64,000 nucleotides of DNA from Typha latifolia (Eukaryota; Streptophyta; Magnoliopsida; Poales; Typhaceae): NCBI GenBank assembly GCA_019914945.1, contig CM034104.1:12140046-12204045 (forward strand), given 5' to 3'. The notes beneath the pieces are model-generated. The model saw only the letters and a list, made by a program, of their open reading frames with translations. It was not told the origin of the DNA and ran no database searches. Positions 11,692 through 23,600 of this stretch are shown here, in pieces. Position 1 is the stretch's first letter. Every line of letters begins with the position of its first letter. Position numbers and translations under genes: made by a program.

Positions 11692-14600
11692 CCCTCTCTG
11701 CGCACGTCGATGGTGGCGTGTGCAGGGGGGCTAGGCCTGCCCTCCTCCCTCCCCTTGGCCTAACAAAGACACTACTTTGTCAGGCTAAGTAAGGCAGAGG
11801 GGGAGGGGGGTAAGGGTGGGCTCGTGCCCCGCCCTTCATTCGTTTTTTTTGGTGTTACATTTACGGTGATGATCAATTTACCTTTGATCATAAATGCAAG
11901 TGCCAGCTAGCCCACATCATGTTTCTAGGCAGAGTCAAAAGAGAATGAACTTGAGGCCACTGATTGGCATGACAAGATGTACGAGTACAAAGACATGAGA
12001 GACTAGTCACCTTAAGGACAACGTGTCAGAAGCATGATTGATTGATACGACTCGACCATATGGGTTAAATCAGTCGAGTCAGTTGACTTAAGTTGAGTCA
12101 AATTGAGTTAGCTAGGTTTATTATATTGCTTTAAATTTTAAATAAAGCGAATAATTCGTATGTGGATCCGATTCGCTAGGACTTTATTCTTATAAATACG
12201 AATAGGAGTTGATTATTATCGTGAAATGAAGCTTAGCTATTTTTCTAATTGTCTTTATCTTTATTTATATCCATTACATCGTCTTTTTTTTGTAGGAGTA
12301 GATTGTAACCCTAGATCTACCTTCAAGTAACCAAATCATAGCCGTCATCTTCCATAATGAGCCACTCTATTATACAGTCGTCCATCAGCACCCTTGGCCA
12401 TCCGCCATCCTTCGACGACCGCTGCAATGTTGGATATTTATCGATTAATCATGTTTTGACCTACTTTCATTGTTTTATTTTTTAACTTTTCACTCGAATC
12501 TCTGATGTATGTAAAACCAAAGCTTTAGAACCTTAACTTCCGAGACTACTACTCACAAAAATATCATAATTTTTCTGACATCCAGGTCAATCCATATTTG
12601 GTTCGTAACACTTATTTTCTTCTTTTTGATGCAATCTTGATGTTATCATTTTTACCACCTCCTGTTTTTTGCTTCTATTTTGCATGGGTACTTGAGTTGG
12701 TCGATTCATTGAGATTAAATGATTTTGACAATATAGCGAGATAGCTCTCTTATCTAGGGTGCAATGTGTCTTTGCATGAATTAACTTTGAACTCCAAAAA
12801 AATTTCTTCTCAAGAACAAGCAAATTAGCAATACAATTCTAAACATTTCCTTGGAATTTTAAATTATGAAGAATCCTTCTTATATAGAAAGTAATTATTT
12901 TGCCGCTTGTTCCTGTTGTTGCTAATTTACATATGGTAAGCAATTTGTCTTTTAATCTATGGAATTTTTGAAGCACTTTCTAATACAGACAATACAAATT
13001 TGTTTCGTAATCCTGAAGATTTTGCACACATTTTATTTTATGCAAACTTGGAATTATTAGACTTGATCAGATACCATCTAAATGCAGACTATTGGGCCAC
13101 TTGAATGGTTGATGAAGCATTGAAGCCACACATTTTCTTAATTGCCTAATCCTTTGTAGTTACCATATATGGGCGAAGGATCTCCACAATTTCAATTCCA
13201 GCTTGGACAATCTATTACTTGATTTGGAAATATTAGTTTAATGCATATGACTGCAACCCTGCACCAACTACCTTCTATTTTTTACCCTATGAGATATAAG
13301 TTTGGTATATGAAGTATGAATCTTGTTTCTGGTTTCTACACCTATTAATAGTTGTTCAACTCTTGATAAGAATACAGGGCGATTTGCAGCAAAAAGCCAT
13401 TTAGTTTTCTAATTGGCAAAAATAGATCCCTTCATTATAAAATTATAATTTGAACATTTTTTTACTGATTTAGCCCTAACAAATCCCAAAAGGTTGCCGT
13501 GTCTTAAAAAAAGTCACGTATAACTTATGTAATTTATACGCATCGTCTATACAAAATATATACTTTAATTTTTAATAATATGCATATCGAGATTTAAAAA
13601 AAATGCCATACATTACCTATGTAATTTATACGCATCGCTTATGCAAAATGTACACCCTAATTTTTAAAAATATACACATTGACATTTAAAAAAAATCACA
13701 TGCATCATCTATGTAATTTATATGCATCGTCTATGTAAAATGTATGCTCTAATTTTATAATATGTGCATCAAGATTTAAAAAAAAATGTCACATATCACC
13801 TATGTAATATATACGTATCGCCTATGCAAAATATACGTTGTAATTTTTAACGATATGTGCATTGAGATTTAAACAAAACGTCACACATCACCTATGTGCC
13901 TCTGACATTCATTTATAATATTTATAATAAATCATTTAGGATATTTAAAGATATTTTTGGGTCTTTGATATGTTAATATTTGGTTTTTGGTTTAAATATA
14001 TATATTAAAAGTTTAAAACCTACATTATAATGTTTTATCTTTAGATTATTTTTGTAAATAACCTATTTGTTTAATATAAAGCAACAGTTAAATATAAATA
14101 TTATTCAGCACATACTATGATTGAAGATATTTAATAAAACTAATACTAATGATTGGACACACTATAATATAATTGAACACATAATATTAATTAATAATTG
14201 TTTAATAATTAAAATTAATATCTAGTTAAACGTAAAATGACAAGGAGGATCAAAGACTTTATTAGCTGAGAATAACATGGGAATATTGCATTAAATACTA
14301 TCGATGTTTTTTAAAATTCATCCACTGATAGTATTACTCGTTGTAAGTCTCACATAGTCTTCATAAAAATAAAAATTTTATAATTCTTCTATGATATGAT
14401 ATATAAATTGAACATGCTCGAGAATGAAAAGCACTGGCATAGACACATACGCACCATAAGTATATACAGATTGTGGATATTGAGTATAATAAGGGTGTTC
14501 TGGCTTTAATGTATGATTAATATGATGGTAATTATGATGAATTCATATCATCCTGTAAGTGCACCTCTCCTGATGTTTTGATACCTACAGATTCAAATCT

Positions 14601-17600
14601 TCTGTAAAAGTAATACCTCTCTGAGAAGGTTGTGTAACATAGACACATCTCATCTCTATCATCACCGCCACCAAACAGGGTCTTGCTATTATCATCATCA
14701 CCATCACTATCACCATCTGTAGTCTTATTATCATCAATTTTATTTAATTTTCTAAATAATCAATTGATAAGTTGATTTGATAATGATCGATGAAAATAGA
14801 AAAAACTAAAAAAAAAGGGCTCCACTAGCGCACCCCGTGCCAAGTGCTGTGCCACTAGCACACCCCGTGTCAAGTGCCGTGCCATTACTGGCACGGGGCG
14901 TGCCGACTAGTACGACCGCATCGCTTACGTATAAGGTACACTTTAATTTTTTAACAATGTTCGCATCGAGATTAAACAGTTGGGTTGGATTAGAAAAATA
15001 GTAAATTAGTCTAAATCAGTAAAAAATGGCTGAAATTAAAATTCAATTTCAATAATATATTTTTTTTGGGGGGGGCTTGTAGGGGTATTTCTGTCAATTA
15101 AAAAACTGAAGGGCTTTTTGCTACAAATCGCCCAAAATTATAAGATGTTGTCTGTGTACATGATTTGACTTTTGTATTTTGAGAGGTTTTGGAGTATGCT
15201 TCTCTTAGAATTAGCTTGGAGATTATTTGTTTGAATTTGAGTATAATTATTCATTGGTGTTTATTGCTAAAAGTACTGTCATAGGATGTATGGGGTATCG
15301 AGTTGAATATGTGTTCTTCACATCATAGATTCGTAATTTTGATAGGCCAATTTGGGACATGACATTGAGTATGCCATAGGCCAAAGTGGTTTGTAATTTT
15401 GGTCATATCATAGACCAAGTTAGGGAATATCAGTTATTTTATTCTAGTCCTTAAAATGAGAGGGCTTCTAAGATTTGAGAAGGTACAAATGTTTGTTTAA
15501 TTGAGAAATTTAAGTCAGAGAGTATATTTTCGGTATTGTAGATGAGTCTCTTTGGAGCCTTACACTTTGCAGACAAAGACCTCATAGGTTCTGTCACTTT
15601 CTTATGCTAATCCATTAGCCCAGATAAGTTAATTTCGTAGGCAAATGGATATGGAACCTAAACAGTGAATTGCAAATGCAATTGATCAGTAAGAGATAGC
15701 CTAGTTTGAGAGTTCCCTTGTCCTTTTGAGTTATTTATTGACTCACGCTTATTAAATCAGATTAAATTCATTATTATGTGGTAGCATCAAGTCAAGTTCA
15801 TTTTTTAACTGAAAGCCTGATACTCTTCCACTATATACAGCATATAATAAAACGTAATGCTTGAGCAAATGAAGTTAGGTATGGAGTTAACCACTTCTAG
15901 TGTTTCTTGCTTATTTAGAAGCAATGATATCTTTAATACAGTGAATTGCTATTAGGGAAGATAGAGAGGGTAAGATGTTTGCAGGCTTACTCCAACTATT
16001 AGGCAGGCCATTTCTGTAACGTGAATCAAATGGTAGCAGGGGGCTTGGTGGCAACATTTACTATCTCACTAAGCAATGCCCTCAACTGAAGTTTCCTGTG
16101 CTACTCTTGTATTGATATATAGGATTTGAATTTAGCATTCTTAAACCATGAAGGAAACTTAAATTTGTTGACCGACACATGAAACTATTCTTCTGGCTAT
16201 TGTTATATGAAATAGTGATTTCCTTTTTTGATTGCCTTCAACTTGTAGGCGCTGTTACATCCGTTTTATCAGGAAAGTAAATGAGAATAAGGGAGCTGAG
16301 GGTATCGAAGAAACCAAGAAGGCTTTTGATTTTATGCTTAGCTATGTTGGTACGTGCAATAATCAATCTTTATAATTATTTGCCTATAACTTTTGTCTGT
16401 AAGATCACATATAATATAGTTTTCTTTCTCTCCAAGGGCTGTTCCTTTTGTGCTTCACAAGGTTACATGTGATCATCAAAGATCATGGGGAGTGATGATT
16501 GACAGATATATTTGTCTGTCATGCATATCTTCTATATTTGCTATTAGTTTAAATAGTTTAGTACTCCATCTCTAGTAATGTCCCTCATGTTAATTTATGA
16601 AATTTTGCAAGAATTTTAACACTCCATGAATGATTGATCTCTTCAGGCACTGACATCGCATCTGGACCTGTTTGGGTGGAATATATTGCTTTTTTAAAGT
16701 CAATGCCGGTCTGTGCGTTGCTTTCTGAGTTCTTTTGGCTTTCTTCTTGACTCATCTAATATCTACCTTTTATATGACGATTTCTCATTAGGCTTCAACA
16801 GCTCAGGAAGAGTCACATCGTATGACTTCTGTCCGGAAAATATACCAAAAAGCTATTGTCATGCCAACTCACCAATTGGAGCAGCTGTGGAAAGAATATG
16901 AACATTTTGAAAACTCAGTTAGCCGAGCACTGGTAACAACCTTGAAAGAGTCTCCATTTATTATCCTAAACTAATTCATTTGGAGCCCATTGCTTATTAG
17001 TATCATTAGTATTTTCTCCTATATCTTTGACTATCACATTGTTGACACTGGAATTCAGAAGGCATGAGTTTCTCTGCAGTTACACCATAAATTAGTATAG
17101 TTTTCATATTCTACTATTTTTGACATGTCTGAAGTTAATTCTTTTGTGCATTCAGTTCTTCCTTCCCAATTGAAAGTTCAAATGCAATTATTTTTTACTT
17201 GAGATAACCTGTTCTGCAGGCCAAAGGGCTATTATCAGAATATCAACCAAAGTTTAACAGTGCTAGGGCTGTGTATAGAGAACGAAAAAAATACATTGAT
17301 GATATAGATTGGAACATGCTTGCTGTTCCACCAACTGGTTCATACAAGGTAGATTTTCCATATTAACTTCTCTAAAATTTTATACTTATCTGAACCTATT
17401 TTTTAACCTTATTGTGAGATGGCTGCATGTGAATTTACTGTCGGCATATGGAGTTCTATATATATGATACTCGTTGAACTGAGGCTTCTAAAAGAATATA
17501 CCATGTCCCATGACAACTTTTTATTTAAACCAGCCGCCCATTTGATTCTATCACCACAATGTTTATGGTGGAGACACTACTATTCGTCATGTTTATTCTC

Positions 17601-20600
17601 GTAGACACAAAAGGGCTACACCCGTAGCCCTTTGGCTTAACGAGGATTGTGATTAGCCATCTTTTAGACCTATTCTTATCTTTTTGGCTTTTACTTTATT
17701 TTGCCTATATAAAAGCTTGTAATCTTTTTTCACATATTGAGAATTTGTTGGTGGATTTCAACATTGGTGGATTCCCTGTGTTTGATTATTTTTTCTACGT
17801 CTTCTCAAATATGTAATCGAGACGTTGTCCTGCATCAGTTTAATAGCCCATATCCTCTATCAGTGACAGTTTCATTTGACCTTAATCTTCCTGTCTTTTT
17901 CTCATTGTGCACAACCTCCACTCTCCGTTATATAATTCTTATATGTGTTTTAAGTCACTGGCTATTTGTTGTGAATTCATTTCTATCTAATAACAGAGCT
18001 GCATATCATTTGCTTAGAGCAGGTGATGATGCTCAAGAGTTTTACTTGTATAGTCAATTCTGAGCGCATTTTGTTAGTCTCTCTCTTGGACACTAACTTT
18101 TAGATCATCTTTGTTACATATATGTGTTACCTAAAATCAAGTGTAATAGAACACAAATGTTTTAATTGTTGTCTAAAGTAACAGTTAACTTTATTGGTAG
18201 GAAGAACAGCAGTGCATGGCATGGAAAAAGCTTTTGGCCTTTGAAAAGTAAGTAATCTTGGTATTTGGCTTCCTAAACATTACTGATGTACTTGGAGTTG
18301 CTAAAGAAATCTTGAAATTTTCCCTGAAAGATTATTAAGTAATATCTGATGTATCAGTATTATTAATTGAAATTAGAATTACCTTGTATGAACAATATGC
18401 AGCCTAATTTCTGGTGATCTGGCTATGCCTTTTTCATAGTTTTATTCTTGTTAGCTCAACTCCTGACCTAACATGCATTTTTTTGTTCTGTAATTTCACC
18501 TAGACATCTCTTTTAGATTTATATTTAATTTCGCTCTATGAGATAAACAAGAAGTATTGATGCATCATGAATGCGCACATATATTACTGTCTTCTTCTTG
18601 ACTGTAATTCTTTTTTATGTTTTAATTTGATCCTTGTTCTTTGGACCCCTTAAAAGATCACATGTAGACTTCATCTATAGATTGTTCGAAGTTTCAAACT
18701 AGGTTGAAATATGTATTCTTTCTCTTTCTCCTTACTACTTCAGATTGAAGTTGACATGTGTTTCTTCCTGATATACAGAGCAAATCCTCAAAGGATCGAC
18801 GCTATCTCTGCTAATAGGCGTGTTACCTTTGCTTATGAGCAGGTATCCTATTATGATGCTTGCATGTTTTATTGCCTTCCTCTTGCACACAACTAGTGTA
18901 TAATTGCATTCAGGAGGATGTAAGCATTTGAATGTATTGGTACTGGCCATTATGTGCTACTTATTTCCAGATTAGCTGATGTCATGTACCAATGCACATA
19001 TTTCGTCTTTAAAAGTTCTCTCTATCTGTACAAGTTAAGATACATTTGGTTTTTCCTCTTTCATAATTTATTCTAGATATGCTTTCTTTGCCTTGTAAGA
19101 TCTACCTTTCTGGCTCTTCTTTGTTATGAAAGTTTTCCTACATAAAACCTTGTTTAGATCCTTTTTGAATCTTACTATGTTAGTTGCTTGCTATTCAAAG
19201 ATAAATGAGCAATACAATCTTATAATAGTCAGACTTGCAGATTCACTTCACTGAATTACTATAGAAGCATTGTGCATTTTACTTATATTTCAGATGATTT
19301 ATACATACTTTATAAAAAAGTATTTTTTAGCGGCACTTTGGTAATCTGTAAATTGGCGTGGCTTGGTATTCCTGTAGAAAGATTAATTGAGCGTTATGAT
19401 CCTTTGGTGGCTAATTTGGCGTGGCTTCCTACATTACCATCTCCAGACTCAAATTATTAGCTATAACTTCAATTTGTGTTACAAAATCTACAACCTTATT
19501 GAGTATAACTTTCAGGCTTTTTTTGCTTTATGAATTTGACTTTGAAATTCCGTTGATATTCTCAATTCTTCCTGACTTTATTGGCAGTGCCTGATGTATC
19601 TATACCATTATCCTGATATATGGTATGACTATGCTACATGGCACGTGAAGAGTGGTTCTATGGATTCTGCTGTTAAAGTGTTTCAACGGGCTTTAAAAGC
19701 TCTTCCTGGTAACTACAGTTCATTTGATTTCTATTGTGCTTTATGTGTTGGCTCTTTCATTCAGGAGCCGTCTACTTGTGTGTATTTGCATTTGATCTGT
19801 TTTCTGTTGGTTTGTAGTTAAAAGAATTTTTTAAGATCCATAAATTATAGCTGGTGCAATTACATCAACATTATAATTTTTAACCTAAGTAGGCCTCTTT
19901 TCGTTCTGTAGAAATATGTAGGTTTACTACCTAATTGAACTTTCTATCTCCCCACCTCCCTCCCAAGCATCTGCTGCATACATTCGTTCTCTTTGGTTCT
20001 CCTTATGAATTTGGACATCAAATATTAAGATGCCCGAAGTTAATTTAATGAATAACTGTAGAAATTCTTCACAAAATGCTGAATTGATCAGCGTATTTGC
20101 TTACAGATAAAAATAGATAGCAAATTTCATGGAAAGAAATGATGTTTATGACTATGGAAACTTCACATGTTGCTGCTATAGTTTGGTGTCTAGGATTACG
20201 TTCCATAGTTTCAATTTGGAAATTTTTCTAGCACAAATCTCTGGTTTGAGCTTAGAGGTCTACTATACTAAGGCTGGCCCATTTGTCCTACACTTCTTTA
20301 TGCTCCTTCACACTTTGAAATTCCTGCATCTGTCAGCTTGTGATAAATAAGAAAGTTTTCCAGTTTTACATTTAATTAAATGCCATGATATCTTTACATA
20401 AGTGTTTCCTCGTTAAGTGGAGCTAGGTGAAAATGTACTTAATGGACTCTGATCCCTTAATGCATGTTTACTCTTCTTGTAATCATTTCTTAGTCTCTTA
20501 TTAGGTCATGATTTTTTAACTTTTTGACAAATCAATCTTCTAAAAAGTGCCAAGATTAATTTTTGACAGCCAAATATTAAAGTCTAAATGTTAGGCCAAC

Positions 20601-23600
20601 ATATTCTACTCATTCTTGAGAGCATGCATCTTCAAAAATATGCTGCTATTTTGGCTGTGTGAAGCGCTGTATCGGGCATTGTCATGTCAAACCGGCTTGA
20701 ATTGGTACAGTATAGTTGGTTCTGATTGCCATGATTGCCAATCAGAATCAGATGACCTTTTCTGATGGAAATCATTCCTTCATTTATAGAGGGAGGTTGA
20801 AGTAATGGAAGAGGATTTGCGATCAGATTGTTTTGAACAGGAATGTGTCCTTTTATCAGGAATAAATTGTATATACATGTGAAGGCTTAATCTATTACTA
20901 TTTGTTCAGTCCTGTCTCCAAATTATCTACATATATTATTGCCTTCATGGGACTGAATTTATGTTTTACATTTTACTTCAATATTTTTGTTTATGAAAGA
21001 TATTTGCTCTGAGTTATCACTAGGAAAACATGTATGTAGGTGACATGAACAACTTGCAGAACATAAAAGTTGTGTTTCCCTTCATCTATCATCTTTATCT
21101 TGGCAATTAATATCCAGATTGTTACACTTGATTGTGTAGCCATTTTTTTTTTATTGTAGACATAAATATATATATACATATATGAGCTACGTATCCTAGG
21201 AATATTGTCAAGGATGGCCATGCCGGCCACACCCGCCGACATGACACGATATTTGCCAATCGTGCTATGAGACCTTTCTTCCTCCGGATAGAAGGGCTTT
21301 GTCAATAGAGCTGCGTTGCCGCCCCATGAAAGGGAGAGAGAAAAAGAGAAGAAGAAAGGGAAAGAGGAATAGAAAAGGAGAAAGAGAAAGAGGGAGCTTT
21401 CACCACTGATGATTGCCTCGCCATCCATCGTCATTGATATTCGCTAATTTAAGTCAGTTCCTCAATGAGAATCCTTTCATCTCAACCCGTTAAGAGCTTT
21501 TGAAAGCTCGTCTTCAACCTTCATTAGGGCACCAAGAGGGAAAGAGAGAGGAGGGTGGGAACAAGGCAAGAGGAGGGCAATGGCTTCGCGTCGATGCGCT
21601 CCACCATTACTTGCCTCCTCTAGCTGCTATACTTGATGCTAAGAGGTGAGAGGAGGGGTGTCGTGTGACCTTTGTGCCACAGATTATCCTTGAATGTCAT
21701 ATCTTTATTTTTTAAGATTTGATATATCGGCATATCTGTATCGTATCCATATCCTATATCCATGTCCATGCTTCATAGTTCACTTGACCTTTTCAATTTT
21801 CCCCTTTAACGTGTACTTTAGAGGACAACTGTCTTTTGGAGGTGTTATACAACTAATCTTTGAAATTGTAGGTATCTAAGGTGCCTAATGAGAAAATAAC
21901 ATTTTTCCTGGGGAAAATATCATTTAATAGCTACAAACCATCTCTCTTCTTGCATTGGCAAATAATCATTATGGTTATTTTAGTCAAGCTTGACTTCTAT
22001 ATGCTATTCTTTGTATCCCCTAAAGTCCAAGTGTATAACTTTGTGACAGTTTGTTCTAGAGCTTATCATCACTTGGTCATCTTTCTTTCTTCATGTCATT
22101 TTAGATGAGATGATTAATTGTTTTATTTTTCTTACATTGTAAGTCATTTAATCTAGCATTAAATAGCTGCAGACCTTGCCTCCATTTGTGAATTGACAAA
22201 ATCTAATTGTGTTTCTGATCATTCTTGACCGCTATATGCAGTTAGTTTTCACCTCCCTTGAAGTCCTATATTGGCTAGCCATACTGTGAGATAATCCCAC
22301 CTTCCTTCCAACTATAGTGCTAAAGTATTTTTTTTCTTTTTTTTTTTTTTTTTTTTTTTTTGCTAAGGCTATGAACATCATTGCCCACATGGATCTAAGG
22401 AGCGTCATGCATTTGAACTGGCTTTTCTATAGACTAATTCGAGATGCACCAAATAATGCAAGCCATTTTTTATTTATCATTAAAGGTAGCCAAATAATGT
22501 TTGCCAAGTAACCTATGAGGCATTTGTTAAAATCGAGAAAACTTGACAGACAACAACAACAAAGGGCAAGAATATTGGCTATTATCTCTTGAAGTTTTTG
22601 CATGCAAATAGCTCTGATGAGTTGGTATAATGTGTTCCTAGATTCTGAGCTCTTGAAGTATGCCTTTGCTGAACTGGAAGAGTCACGAGGTGCAATTCAG
22701 GTCGGTTAATTGTTAGGTTCTTGGCTTTATGAGAAATATTAATGTAGGGTTAATTTGACTCTAATAGTAGCATTCAATGCAGTCTGCGAAAAAGATATAT
22801 GAGAGCGTTCTGGCTAACAATGTCAATGCGACATCACTTGCCCACATTCAGGTTGGGTGTTTTAATTTGTTTAGTAGGTTTACTAATATATTGGATAGTC
22901 ATTTGTATGTTAGTTTGGAGTTTTTGATTTTCTATTGCAGTTTATTCGGTTTTTAAGGAGAAATGAAGGCCTGGAAGCAGCTCGCAAGTACTTCTTGGAT
23001 GCACGGAAATCTCCTAGCTGTACATACCATGTATTTGTTGCATATGCCATGATGGCATTTTGCCTTGACAAAGATGCCAAGGTTGTGAAACACTTAAATA
23101 TTTCCTGTGCCTTGCTCATGTACTATCATGTTTAACAATAATCTTTTGTTGCTTATCTCTGTTCTATTGGTCTTGAGAACTTAAATATTTATTACTTTTT
23201 GGCATTGATAATCCATATTGTAGTCTTCAAATGTGCCATGCTATCATAATTAAATTTCTCACCAAGTGCTTGGTTGAGGATTTCAGGCTGATTCTCAGTA
23301 GCAGAATGTATTATCCTGTCATACTTTCATTCAGAAGGTTGCATATAAAACAGTATCTATGACTTCAATTTGATTTACTGTGAAGTTTGAAGGACAAGGT
23401 AAACAACACCTGAAGCTTTAATGCGGCAATACATCGTATGTACATTTATTGCAACAGTTCACTTCAGAAGTAGAAACTCAAGTATGACAGAGATTTTATG
23501 CCATTTTAAGGAGATGTCTCAACCATGATAATTCTGTTGTGACATTGTGATGATTTGTGTATTCTATTCTGATCAGTTAGTTTATAGGAGACTGATTTAG

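Larger units (their letters stand above)
13377..15133 (+). mobile_element. Mutator-like non-autonomous DNA transposon (copy 1) in CSTF77 intron 4
   Basis: The left end reads GGGCGATTTGCAGCAAAAAG and the reverse complement of the right end reads GGGCGATTTGTAGCAAAAAG. Similarity continues inward for roughly 100 bp, including TTTACTGATTTAG on both arms, so these are long terminal inverted repeats. The 9 bp outside each end match at 6 of 9 positions, compatible with a decayed 9-bp target duplication of Mutator type. No transposase is encoded. Inside are a 92-bp tandem array (13526-13892), AT-rich filler and a GC-rich repeat cluster (14824-14910). The superfamily is inferred from TIR length and TSD size only. 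Confidence 0.68.
9873..16248 (+). other. CSTF77 intron 4, 6376 bp and transposon-rich
   Basis: Bounded by a GTAAGC donor and a TTGTAG acceptor. It contains an LTR-like direct-repeat pair (10078-10437 and 12042-12406) enclosing GC-rich DNA with a long GA tract, then a Mutator-like element with a tandem array (13377-15133). The remainder (12410-13376 and 15134-16248) is AT-rich and I see nothing coding in it. Confidence 0.85.

Noticed and set aside
11143..11763. Several overlapping open frames on both strands with long Ser-Leu or Arg-Glu repeats
   Set aside because: They are translations of the GA/CT microsatellite and adjoining GC-rich repeat DNA inside a CSTF77 intron; no domain and no conserved composition.
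13526..13892. Regularly spaced 92-bp repeats considered as a CRISPR-like array
   Set aside because: The units are contiguous, without unique spacers, lie in a plant intron within a transposon, and have no associated genes.
22317..22511. 64-codon frame beginning with a poly-Phe run
   Set aside because: It is the translation of a poly-T tract in intron 11 of CSTF77.
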